This document shows, one piece after another, positions 18,471-26,436 of a DNA stretch of 64,000 nt. The notes beneath the pieces are model-generated. The model was not told the origin of the DNA. It ran no database searches and worked only from the letters and a program-made list of their open reading frames with translations. Both the position numbers and the translations under genes were made by a program. The stretch is from Candidatus Gastranaerophilales bacterium (GTDB lineage: Bacteria > Cyanobacteriota > Vampirovibrionia > Gastranaerophilales > Gastranaerophilaceae). Numbering within the stretch: the first letter of the stretch is position 1; each line of letters begins with the position of its first letter. The stretch is from contig CANRMD010000001.1 in the NCBI GenBank assembly GCA_947631645.1, positions 1 through 64,000 on the forward strand. The letters run 5' to 3'.

Positions 18471-19700
18471 ATGTCTGACGTTATAAATATGGCTATTAAT
18501 GCAAAAAAAGCTTCTATTGATGCCCTTATGCTTTCATCGGAGGTTAAAAATACAGCTTTAAACAAAATTGCTGATTCTCTTGAGGAAAATATAAATAAAA
18601 TATTTGATGCTAATAAAATTGATTTAAATAATGCAAAAGATATTTCATCGTCAATGTATAATCGTTTAAAACTTGATGAAAATAAAATTAAAGATATGAT
18701 TCAAGGAGTTAGAGATATTGTAAAATTAAATGACCCTGTTAATCAAATTTTATGGGAAAAAGATATTGCAGATGGTATAACTCTAAAAAAAGTAACATGT
18801 CCTATCGGAGTTATCGGGGTTATTTTTGAAGCAAGACCTGATGTAATTACTCAAATTTCTGCATTGGCAATAAAATCAGCAAATGCAATAATTTTAAAAG
18901 GCGGCAGTGAAGCAGAAAACACTAATCAAACTTTTTTTGAGATTATAATAAATGCACTAAGTGAAATAGACAATTTCCCCAAAAGTATAGTTAATTTAAT
19001 ACATACCAGAGATGACGTAAAAGAAATGCTTGGAGCGGATAAATATATCGACTTAATTATACCAAGAGGCTCTAATAATCTTGTTAAATATATTAAATCA
19101 AATACAAAAATTCCGGTTTTGGGGCATGCTGACGGGGTTTGTCATATATATGCAGATGAATTTGCAGATTATGAAAAGGCATTAAATGTTATTATCGATG
19201 CGAAATGCCAATATCCGAGTGCTTGTAATGCTGTTGAAACAGTGCTTATTAATTCAAAAATAAAAGATAGCTTTTTGCCGCTTTTAGAAAATAAGTTAAA
19301 AGAGAACGGTGTTCAATACACTATGAAGCCGAATGAATGGCATAAGGAATACGGAGAAAAATCTCTTTCCATAAAGATAGTTGATAATTTAGATGCTGCA
19401 ATAACTCATATTAATACATACGGCTCAGGACATACGGATTGTATAATTACGGAAAATAAAGAAAATGCCGAAAAATTTATGACCTATGTTGATTCTGCAG
19501 GTGTATATTTAAATATTTCAACGCGATTTGCCGATGGTTACAGATACGGTTTTGGTGCAGAGGTAGGTATATCCGCAAATAAAACGCATGCTCGCGGGCC
19601 TGTCGGTCTTGATGGACTTACTATATATAAATATAAATTATATGGTAACGGTGATATAGTTGATGATTTTGTTAAAGGAAAAAGGCAATTTATAAAATAA
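18471..19700 (+). CDS. proA: Glutamate-5-semialdehyde dehydrogenase (gamma-glutamyl phosphate reductase)
   Basis: ProA reduces gamma-glutamyl phosphate with NADPH to glutamate semialdehyde, the second step of proline synthesis. The 409-residue aldehyde-dehydrogenase-fold protein shows VIGVIFEARPDV, LKGGSEA, PRGSNNLV and the catalytic Cys segment CQYPSACNAVET, plus TYGSGHTDCIIT and RFADGYRYGFGAEVGIS. A GGAGAG ribosome binding site lies in the short gap after proB. A strong terminator follows. Confidence 0.96.
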   Translation: MSDVINMAINAKKASIDALMLSSEVKNTALNKIADSLEENINKIFDANKIDLNNAKDISSSMYNRLKLDENKIKDMIQGVRDIVKLNDPVNQILWEKDIADGITLKKVTCPIGVIGVIFEARPDVITQISALAIKSANAIILKGGSEAENTNQTFFEIIINALSEIDNFPKSIVNLIHTRDDVKEMLGADKYIDLIIPRGSNNLVKYIKSNTKIPVLGHADGVCHIYADEFADYEKALNVIIDAKCQYPSACNAVETVLINSKIKDSFLPLLENKLKENGVQYTMKPNEWHKEYGEKSLSIKIVDNLDAAITHINTYGSGHTDCIITENKENAEKFMTYVDSAGVYLNISTRFADGYRYGFGAEVGISANKTHARGPVGLDGLTIYKYKLYGNGDIVDDFVKGKRQFIK

Positions 19701-19735
19701 AAAGAGGAGGTTTACAAACCTCCTCTTTCTCTTTT
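19700..19735. terminator. Intrinsic terminator after proBA
   Basis: Thirteen-bp perfect stem around GAGGAGGTTT/AAACCTCCTC with a 2-base loop and T runs. It lies between the convergent proA and nucleotidyltransferase genes and can serve both. Confidence 0.85.
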
Positions 19736-19745
19736 ACATTCCTAA

Positions 19746-21767
19746 TTATTTGGGTTGGTTAACAGTAATTAACCCTTTTTTGATATATTTATCAACAATG
19801 CTTTGAGATACTTTTTTAGCTCTGGGTACAACCATTACTTGACCGTTAATATCGTATTTAGATTCAATTTCGGCTTTTTGTTCAGGTGTTGAAGCTATTA
19901 AACCTGTTTGAGTATTAATTGAATCAAGAACATGTTTTCTTTCAAAATCTTCTAACGGGAATGCACCGCTTGCAATTTCCATTGTAGTATGATAAAGCTG
20001 ATTTAAAGTACCGCAATCTGCCCAAGGTTCATCTGTAGGAACGGCATATATCTTTTGGTCACCAAGAACAGCTTTTGCTTCAGCAATAACGCCTGCCGGA
20101 ATATTAACTATATCCCAAGCTTCACCCTTTTTCTTCTTAACGTTAATTGCTTTTGTTATGTATTCATTAATATCATTTGCATTATCTAATTGAGTTAATG
20201 CCATTAATATCGGAACAAATGTGCCTGACCAGTCTTTTGGTTCTTTACCTTTAGCAGCCGGGAAGTGTTGTTCTACAAGTGATAACGCTTTAAATGCTTC
20301 TTTAGAAACTGAGAATTGGAAAGTATTTGTTAAGCATTTACCGTTTTTCGCGTATCCTTCCGGAATTTCTTTCGGCTTTTCGGCAAATTCCAAAATTTCA
20401 TTATCTTTACCAAGTTTCATAATACCAAAGTTGCCTTTTGCATCATCAGCTTTAACTTCTTTTGCAATCATAGCTATAGCAGCTTTGCCTGAGTTCATAA
20501 TATCAAACATTTTGCCTGTTGCTTCAGTCATTCTTGACATTGAATCATTCGGGAATAATGTTAAACTTTTTCTTCCTTCACGTTCCATTTTGTCATATAA
20601 GTCAACAGTAAATCCGCCGTTACCTTTATTTACGCCTGATGAGTTAAGATAGAACTTAATGTTATCTCCTATTTTTAATTTTCCTTTTGAACAATCAAGC
20701 AGACCGGCATTATGAAGAGTAATAAATGTTGTTTCCATAGGCGTTAAACCTGTAGCGGTTCTAAATACACCTTTTGTTGATTGAGCACCGCCGTCTTTTG
20801 AATGGAAAATTCCGTCAGAGGATGCATTTGTATATTCTGCTCTGGAACCAAAACCGCCAGCTAACATTGATAATTGTGTACTTTGTGCATTAGCTCTTGC
20901 GTGGAATTGATCAAGAACGATTTCTCCGTCATTAACCTTTTTTATAAATTCGTTAATACTGTCAATTATTTCAGGAACAAAACGTCCGTCTTCCATACCA
21001 ATAACAATTTCAGTACCTTTACCGATAGATGGTTGTTCTGTTCTTAATTTTACACTTTGCGGTTCGGGAGTAAATGGGGTAAATTTATTTGATTTTTGAG
21101 TTGCATTAACAATGAGTCTTGCTCCCGGTTCATCCAAGTGTTTAGAGAATGAACCTGCATTTGTAAGCATTACATTATCATTATCTTCAACTACAGCCAT
21201 TAATTTGCCTTTGGTATTTAATACGTAAGCTTTTTCTTCAGGTTTTTTACCTTGTGTTATTTGTATATTTTGTTGTAATTGTGATGTTCTATCAGCTATT
21301 TCAAATGAATTTCTCGGTTGTCTTACTGACATTTCATATAATAAACCGTTATAGTTACGTTTTAATTGGGTTCTTGCTTCAGTTATTGTATCTTTATCTT
21401 TTGATACAACTACGTTTGTTTTAATAGCATCTTCTAATTGAGGTAAGTCATCATAGTATCTTCCGATTAATTCTGATACATCAATTTTAGAGCCGACAAC
21501 TTCACCTTCTTTGCCTTTTCTCATGTCACGGCATGTAACCATTGATGTGTTTAATTGTTGTAAAACACTTGTTAAACTTTGTCCAAAACTTACTGTTTTA
21601 GCAAGGTTAATACCATGATATGCCTGATAAGCATTTACCAGTGATGTTGCAGTATAATTTGATGAAAATGATGGTGTTGTAACATTTGATTTTACTGCAG
21701 GTCTTTCCTGTACTTGAGTAAATCTGGGTAATTGACTTACTACGCCTGCACCGATTTTTTGTATCAT
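19746..21767 (-). CDS. Sugar-phosphate nucleotidyltransferase-like protein with 300-residue N-terminal extension
   Basis: The catalytic part begins at residue 302 with LAGGFGSR, the nucleotide-binding loop of sugar-nucleotidyltransferases (GlgC, GalU and relatives). It continues with GIMKLGKDNEILEFAEKPKE (the usual product-loop region) and ends in WADCGTLNQLYHTTMEI. The usual GlgC stretch with RAKPAVPF is absent, so calling it ADP-glucose pyrophosphorylase would be too firm. Residues 1-300 match no family I recognise. The N terminus is Ser/Thr/Pro-rich and contains KTVSFGQS. Given the glycogen genes nearby, supplying a nucleotide sugar for glucan synthesis is a reasonable inference. It has an AAAGG ribosome binding site. 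Confidence 0.7.
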   Translation of the reverse strand: MIQKIGAGVVSQLPRFTQVQERPAVKSNVTTPSFSSNYTATSLVNAYQAYHGINLAKTVSFGQSLTSVLQQLNTSMVTCRDMRKGKEGEVVGSKIDVSELIGRYYDDLPQLEDAIKTNVVVSKDKDTITEARTQLKRNYNGLLYEMSVRQPRNSFEIADRTSQLQQNIQITQGKKPEEKAYVLNTKGKLMAVVEDNDNVMLTNAGSFSKHLDEPGARLIVNATQKSNKFTPFTPEPQSVKLRTEQPSIGKGTEIVIGMEDGRFVPEIIDSINEFIKKVNDGEIVLDQFHARANAQSTQLSMLAGGFGSRAEYTNASSDGIFHSKDGGAQSTKGVFRTATGLTPMETTFITLHNAGLLDCSKGKLKIGDNIKFYLNSSGVNKGNGGFTVDLYDKMEREGRKSLTLFPNDSMSRMTEATGKMFDIMNSGKAAIAMIAKEVKADDAKGNFGIMKLGKDNEILEFAEKPKEIPEGYAKNGKCLTNTFQFSVSKEAFKALSLVEQHFPAAKGKEPKDWSGTFVPILMALTQLDNANDINEYITKAINVKKKKGEAWDIVNIPAGVIAEAKAVLGDQKIYAVPTDEPWADCGTLNQLYHTTMEIASGAFPLEDFERKHVLDSINTQTGLIASTPEQKAEIESKYDINGQVMVVPRAKKVSQSIVDKYIKKGLITVNQPK

Positions 21768-21842
21768 TATTGTCCCTTTCTATATGCAGAAAATTTTATA
21801 TCGTTTATAAAAAAACTCCTAAAAATAAATTTTGCTAATATA

Positions 21843-21883
21843 TTAAAAAGAAGTTACTAAATTATTTAGTAACTTCTTTTTAA
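21843..21883 (-). terminator. Long-stem intrinsic terminator
   Basis: Nineteen-bp perfect inverted repeat (21843-21861 and 21865-21883) with a 3-base loop, placed just past the stop of the WG-repeat gene on the minus strand. A T run follows on either strand. Confidence 0.85.
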
Positions 21884-21895
21884 TATATTTTTATT

Positions 21896-23086
21896 TTATA
21901 CACTTAATAAATTAATAAAAAGTTCATTTACTTTATGCATGCTAAATATAGAAAAACCTGTTTTCTTAAACTTATATTTGTCAACACCATCAAGTTTTAC
22001 AAGTTTGCCAATCTTCTTATTTTTTACTTTTACATCCCAAATTCTGTCAGAAACTTGAGTGTATGTATATGTTTTTCTGTGCCAAAATACGTTTGCAACA
22101 TTATTGCTCATATTTGCAAGCTCTTTGCCGTCAAGATTGTATATTGATGTTTTATTATCATTTTTACCGATAACTATAGGCTCTTTAAAGTGCTTGCAAG
22201 GTGTATCAATATCAATTTTATCAAATATCATTGGGGCAATTTCTTCTCCAAATATGTTTGTTAAACCTATTTTATCGTTCTTTTTAAGTGCAAAAAACTG
22301 TAAATTTCCGTAGCTTACCTCTGAAGTTTCTGCGGGAGTATCATCAACATATGTTTTTGCAACAGCTTCGTGTACATTTTTTTCAACTTGTGCCGTTTTT
22401 ACATTATTAGCAATTAAATTACCATCTTCATTCCTTTGCTCAAGTTTTTTTGCTATAAGATAATCTTTAATTTCTTGCTTTAAATCTTTAATTAAATCAG
22501 AATAATCACTATCAGTAATATTTACGGAATATAAGTCTTCTTCTGCAATTTCTTTACCATCAATTGTAAACATTTTGTATTTGTTACCTGCTTTTGCAGC
22601 AATAGTTTTAATACCGTCTTGATTAATAATATTAATTTTGTCATAATCCGCAGGTATAATTACATCAGAATTTAATGACATTAAACCGTATTTGTTTTCT
22701 TTTTTGAATTTTAAAAATTCGTCTAATAAAGTAATATCGGAAAACTGAGTTAGTACCTTTGTATCATTATCAATGTTAATAAAACCGATTTTTCCGCTAA
22801 TAATAATTTTGTATAAATTAGGTTTGGACTCATCAAATAAATAAATTTCATCAACAATAGGTTTTAAAATGTAAGATTTAGTTTCTTTATTGTAAACAGC
22901 ATATTTATCATCTTGTTTAAGAATTTGTATATTCCCTGATTCGCTAACAACATTTAATTCCGGTTCTTGAGCTTTCACTTCTTGTACATCAGAAACTGTT
23001 TTTTGTTGATCTTCTTCAGAAAATGCTTTATTTTCTATACAAAACATAAATGAAAGTAGGAGCAAACAAATTAAACTCTTCTTCAT
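21896..23086 (-). CDS. Exported WG-repeat protein
   Basis: A 396-residue protein with a clear signal peptide (MKKSLICLLLLSFMFC, cleavage probably around residue 20-23; a Cys at 16 leaves a lipoprotein possible). Several degenerate WG repeats follow (pattern K-x-G-L/F-x-N-x-x-G-x-x-I-x-P-x-x-x-D-x-I): about residues 60-80, 97-120 (GKIGFINID), 135-155 (NKYGLMSLN, PADYDKI) and 265-290 (KIGLTNIFGEEIAP). Such repeats form beta structures of mostly unknown role in envelope proteins. An AAGGAG-type ribosome binding site is present. Confidence 0.8.
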   Translation of the reverse strand: MKKSLICLLLLSFMFCIENKAFSEEDQQKTVSDVQEVKAQEPELNVVSESGNIQILKQDDKYAVYNKETKSYILKPIVDEIYLFDESKPNLYKIIISGKIGFINIDNDTKVLTQFSDITLLDEFLKFKKENKYGLMSLNSDVIIPADYDKINIINQDGIKTIAAKAGNKYKMFTIDGKEIAEEDLYSVNITDSDYSDLIKDLKQEIKDYLIAKKLEQRNEDGNLIANNVKTAQVEKNVHEAVAKTYVDDTPAETSEVSYGNLQFFALKKNDKIGLTNIFGEEIAPMIFDKIDIDTPCKHFKEPIVIGKNDNKTSIYNLDGKELANMSNNVANVFWHRKTYTYTQVSDRIWDVKVKNKKIGKLVKLDGVDKYKFKKTGFSIFSMHKVNELFINLLSV

Positions 23087-23109
23087 AAATTCTCCTTAAT
23101 TATAAATCT

Positions 23110-24096
23110 TTATTCTATTATATTATACACGATATTTTTTATTTCAGAAGTAATATCAGAATTATATTTAACATTTTTAGCAATAATTTTAGACAGTTTT
23201 GATTTTTTAAATTCGCCCAGTTTTCGTATTTTATAAAATTCTTCAATATTTATGCACATTTTTTTATTTTTTCTTAATTCAGAAATTGAAATAGGAGTTG
23301 CCGGCAAGTATTCTTTGTTAAGTGAACGTTTAATAAGGTTCTGTGACAGAATATCTTCAAATTCTCCGTTATTTATCATAATTATAGAGTCTTTTTTTAA
23401 AATATATTTTTTTAGAACTTTATAAACTTCTTGAGCATCAGCGTCAAAAAGAAATATAACAGGAATTTTAAGTTTATCTTTAATTTTCATATAAATAGTC
23501 GGACTTTTACTTTTTCCGCCTGCACCAAGTATAAATACCCCCTCTTTATCAAAATCTTTGTTTAATTTTTTTGCAAACACTGGTAAAAGTATTTCTTCTG
23601 TAACTCCCTCAACTATTAAAAGTTTTTTAATCGGTAATTTTAGCGAAAACTTTTTTCTTAAATTTTCATAATCTTCATTTGAGGTATATGCCTTTATTAG
23701 AAATCTTAGATTAAAACAACAATCATTGTAATTTAGTTTAAGTAATATAGGTTTAATATCTAATTTCGTGTCAATGTATGTTTGAGTTCTTTTATCAATA
23801 TTTTTAAATGTTGAATTTATTAGTTCTTTTAATACGTTTTTTTCTGTTTTAATATTTTTACAAGGACAAGAAGCTTTAACAGACGCATTCCAAATAGTTT
23901 TTACAATATCAGAAATATATTTAGGTTCAAGCATTTCTATTTCTGATTTTGAATATTTAGGTGAAATTAAATATTTTAAAATAATACCGTGAAAAACTCT
24001 TATAAAAGACTCATCAGGTAATTTAAACCTTGAAAGTCTATCTAAATTAACAGTTAATTCATAAAAAGATAAGAGTTTATATTTTAATAACTCCAA
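23110..24096 (-). CDS. Stand-alone Toprim (OLD-type) domain protein
   Basis: A 328-residue protein starting at TTG with a GGGAG ribosome binding site 7 bases upstream. From residue 157 it carries a Toprim domain: LLIVEGVTEE (E163) and FLFDADAQE (D218 and D220), the acid residues that bind Mg2+. The spacing and the VEG-x-T/S-E form resemble the Toprim half of OLD-family nucleases. The OLD ABC-ATPase is missing; the first 155 residues are helical with a CPC pair. It could be a nuclease or a defence or repair remnant; no partner ATPase is adjacent. Confidence 0.65.
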   Translation of the reverse strand: MELLKYKLLSFYELTVNLDRLSRFKLPDESFIRVFHGIILKYLISPKYSKSEIEMLEPKYISDIVKTIWNASVKASCPCKNIKTEKNVLKELINSTFKNIDKRTQTYIDTKLDIKPILLKLNYNDCCFNLRFLIKAYTSNEDYENLRKKFSLKLPIKKLLIVEGVTEEILLPVFAKKLNKDFDKEGVFILGAGGKSKSPTIYMKIKDKLKIPVIFLFDADAQEVYKVLKKYILKKDSIIMINNGEFEDILSQNLIKRSLNKEYLPATPISISELRKNKKMCINIEEFYKIRKLGEFKKSKLSKIIAKNVKYNSDITSEIKNIVYNIIE

Positions 24097-24115
24097 GTAA
24101 CACTCCCTAAAAAAT

Positions 24116-24143
24116 AAAGGAGCGAGTTATTCGCTCCTTTAAA
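24116..24143 (-). terminator. Intrinsic terminator after ycf23
   Basis: Ten-bp stem (24116-24125 with 24131-24140) around GGAGCGA/TCGCTCC and a T run on the minus strand. It separates ycf23 from the Toprim gene. Confidence 0.75.
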
Positions 24144-24149
24144 ATAAAC

Positions 24150-24908
24150 TTATGCGTTAATAAATTCTCTTGAAGATTTCTTTGAAGCAGCTTCAACAAG
24201 AGATTTAACAACAGCGACCATAGCAATTGTAGAATTTAATTTATTTACACAAGAACCGACACCAATTGCACTAGCACCTGAAGCAAAAGCTAAAGGAGCA
24301 GTAGTTGTTGTAATTCCTGATGCTGTCATAACAGGAATTGAAACATTTCTAACAAGTTCCATTGTATTAGCGATTGAAACTTCAGCCGTTTGAAGCAATC
24401 CTCTTGCACCTGAAGCAGAAGCATTAACAGTAGCGGCACCTTCGGTTTGAATTAAATCAATGCCCATTTCTTCAAGTTTAACAGCCAAAGAAATTTGTTC
24501 CGCAATATCAATGTGCCCGGGAACTGTAACACAAATAAATGTTTCTTTTCCGTTTAATAAGTTCAATGTTTCTTTAACAATATTTAAAACTTCATCCGCA
24601 CCAACTCTTTGACCTTTTTTATAAAGTGCATCAAAATTACCGACTTCAATAGCGTCGGCACCAAGTTCTACAGCTCTGTTTAATTCTTCAGGAACGATTG
24701 AAGATACGAAAACCGGTAAATTTGTCATTTCTTTAACCATTGAAATAATTTCTTCGTTAAAACAAATATCAACTGCACTTGCCCCGCCCATTTGTGCTGC
24801 ATTAACAACATTTTTTACTATATCCGTGTTAAAGTTATCAATACCTGATATAACTTTTACTGCTCTTTTTTCTTCCAATGCTCTTTTAAATAATTCAATT
24901 CTGTTCAT
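24150..24908 (-). CDS. ycf23: Ycf23/DUF561 family protein
   Basis: A 252-residue protein of the DUF561/Ycf23 family, known from cyanobacterial and red-algal plastid genomes and without an established biochemical function. It has a TIM-barrel-like pattern with repeated GADAIEVGNFDALY, VTVPGHI, IQTEGA and VMTASGITTTTAPLAFASGA segments. The ATG at 24908 is chosen over an upstream one at 25007 because a GGAGG ribosome binding site lies 5 bases before it and the extra 33 residues are not typical. Its presence supports a cyanobacterial relative. Confidence 0.88.
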   Translation of the reverse strand: MNRIELFKRALEEKRAVKVISGIDNFNTDIVKNVVNAAQMGGASAVDICFNEEIISMVKEMTNLPVFVSSIVPEELNRAVELGADAIEVGNFDALYKKGQRVGADEVLNIVKETLNLLNGKETFICVTVPGHIDIAEQISLAVKLEEMGIDLIQTEGAATVNASASGARGLLQTAEVSIANTMELVRNVSIPVMTASGITTTTAPLAFASGASAIGVGSCVNKLNSTIAMVAVVKSLVEAASKKSSREFINA

Positions 24909-24963
24909 ATTACCTCCATTAATAACAATTACGAGTGTTATTATAGCATAATATAAAAAAAAT

Positions 24964-24996
24964 AAAACAGACCTTATATTCAAGGTCTGTTTTTTA
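24964..24996 (-). terminator. Intrinsic terminator
   Basis: Twelve-bp stem around CAGACCTT/AAGGTCTG with flanking A and T runs. It ends the small membrane-protein gene at 25016-25480 on the minus strand. Confidence 0.8.
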
Positions 24997-25015
24997 TTAA
25001 TTAACATAAAAGTAA

Positions 25016-25480
25016 TTATTTTTTATTATTTAATCCTTCATATCTCAAATCAATTTCAGAATTTCTTTGAGTTGCATTTAATGAAGCATTCCAAAGGTTA
25101 ATAGCTAAAGCCCCTACTGCGACAATACCACCAATTATTGCACTTGGAATATTCTTTGATGATTTGCTGAATTTATTAATAATTTTACCGGCTGTATATA
25201 CTAAAGAACCGGCAACAGCACCTGTTCCAACACCTTTAATTGCTCCTTTTGTATATGCCCCTGCCGATGCAAAGAATTTTTTAACATTTGCAACAAAACT
25301 CTTTAAAGATTTAATAGGACCTTTCTTTTCCTTTTTTGCTGATGATAATTCAACAGTGTCAGGTTTTACTTCTGCCGCCGGAGTTGGTGCATCAGATGCA
25401 ACTTTAACACTTGTAGGAGCAGATGAGGGAGCTACTGTTGGAGCTGCTGTGTATACCATATCATTAAATACATTTGCCAT
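25016..25480 (-). CDS. Small membrane protein with VELSS motif
   Basis: A 154-residue protein of unknown function. Residues 1-45 are Ala/Pro/Ser/Thr-rich; MANVFNDM at the start resembles VFSDF and VFSNF in the large anchored proteins at 26437-29004 and 55472-58135. The segment DTVELSSAKKEKKG matches DSVELSTKQAAVKK of the protein at 922-1323. Two Gly/Ala-rich hydrophobic segments follow (about 78-100 and 117-135). No signal peptide is present. A cytoplasmic membrane location is inferred. Confidence 0.65.
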   Translation of the reverse strand: MANVFNDMVYTAAPTVAPSSAPTSVKVASDAPTPAAEVKPDTVELSSAKKEKKGPIKSLKSFVANVKKFFASAGAYTKGAIKGVGTGAVAGSLVYTAGKIINKFSKSSKNIPSAIIGGIVAVGALAINLWNASLNATQRNSEIDLRYEGLNNKK

Positions 25481-25559
25481 ATATTAACCTCACTTCTTGA
25501 ATACAATGTAAATATATAAAACAATTGAATATTTTTTTTTGACTAAATTGATTAATTTG

Positions 25560-26276
25560 TTAACTTTTGTTAATAATATTTAAAATTTCTTTTACGGCAT
25601 TGTCGAGACCGACAAAAACAGCTCTGGAAATTATACTGTGACCAATATTAAGCTCATTAATACCTTGAATTTCATTCATTCTGTGAACATTTGAGTAATT
25701 AAGCCCATGTCCGGCATTAACTGTAAGTCCTAATATATGAGCCAAAGAAGCAGCCTGTTTTAGGTAAGAAAATTCTTCATCTTCATTCTTTTTACCGAAA
25801 GCTCTCGAATAGGAACCGGTATGTAATTCAACATATTCAACTCCAATATCGGAAGATGCAGTAATCTGTTTTTTATCAGGATCAATAAACATACTGACTT
25901 TTATACCCGCATCCAATAACGGTTTGACAAATGCAGCCAATTTATCTTTTTGGGAAACAACATCAAGACCGCCTTCAGTCGTAACTTCTTGTCTGTTTTC
26001 AGGAACTATACAACAAGCGTAGGGCAATACTTCTAATGCAATTTTTTGCATTTCATAAGTGGCAGCCATTTCCATGTTTAGTTTACATTTTAAATCATTT
26101 TTTAATGAAAAAATGTCATAATCACATATATGACGCCTATCTTCACGAAGATGTGCGGTAATACAATTTGCTCCAGCATCAAGGCAAATTTTTGCAGCTT
26201 CAATTACTGAAGGTTCTGATTCACCTCGTGCATTTCGCAAGGTTGCTATGTGATCTATATTTACTCCTAAAAGCAT
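25560..26276 (-). CDS. pdxJ: Pyridoxine 5'-phosphate synthase
   Basis: PdxJ condenses 1-deoxy-xylulose 5-phosphate with 3-amino-2-oxopropyl phosphate to form pyridoxine phosphate (vitamin B6). The 238-residue TIM barrel shows the family start LGVNIDHIATLRNARG, HLREDRRHI, CIVPENRQEVTTEGG, VELHTGSYS, NAGHGLNY and LNIGHSIISRA, covering the catalytic His and Glu regions. The length is normal. An AAGGAG ribosome binding site precedes the ATG. Confidence 0.97.
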   Translation of the reverse strand: MLLGVNIDHIATLRNARGESEPSVIEAAKICLDAGANCITAHLREDRRHICDYDIFSLKNDLKCKLNMEMAATYEMQKIALEVLPYACCIVPENRQEVTTEGGLDVVSQKDKLAAFVKPLLDAGIKVSMFIDPDKKQITASSDIGVEYVELHTGSYSRAFGKKNEDEEFSYLKQAASLAHILGLTVNAGHGLNYSNVHRMNEIQGINELNIGHSIISRAVFVGLDNAVKEILNIINKS

Positions 26277-26436
26277 AATTACTCCTTATATATTATAGCC
26301 ATTATTATAATAAAAATACAATATATAATTTTATTAATTTATTAAGAATATTTAATATTATTTATATTTAAGACAATTATTAAATATGTTTTTATTTATT
26401 GAAATTAAATTAATAAAGTAAAGGAGTATATAATTT

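Noticed and set aside
20221-20652. 143-codon open frame antisense to the nucleotidyltransferase
   Set aside because: It lies wholly inside a gene with clear family motifs on the other strand and has no signal of its own.
25164-25487. 107-codon open frame antisense to the small membrane protein
   Set aside because: It mirrors the Ala/Pro-rich coding strand, with no ribosome binding site and no recognisable domain.
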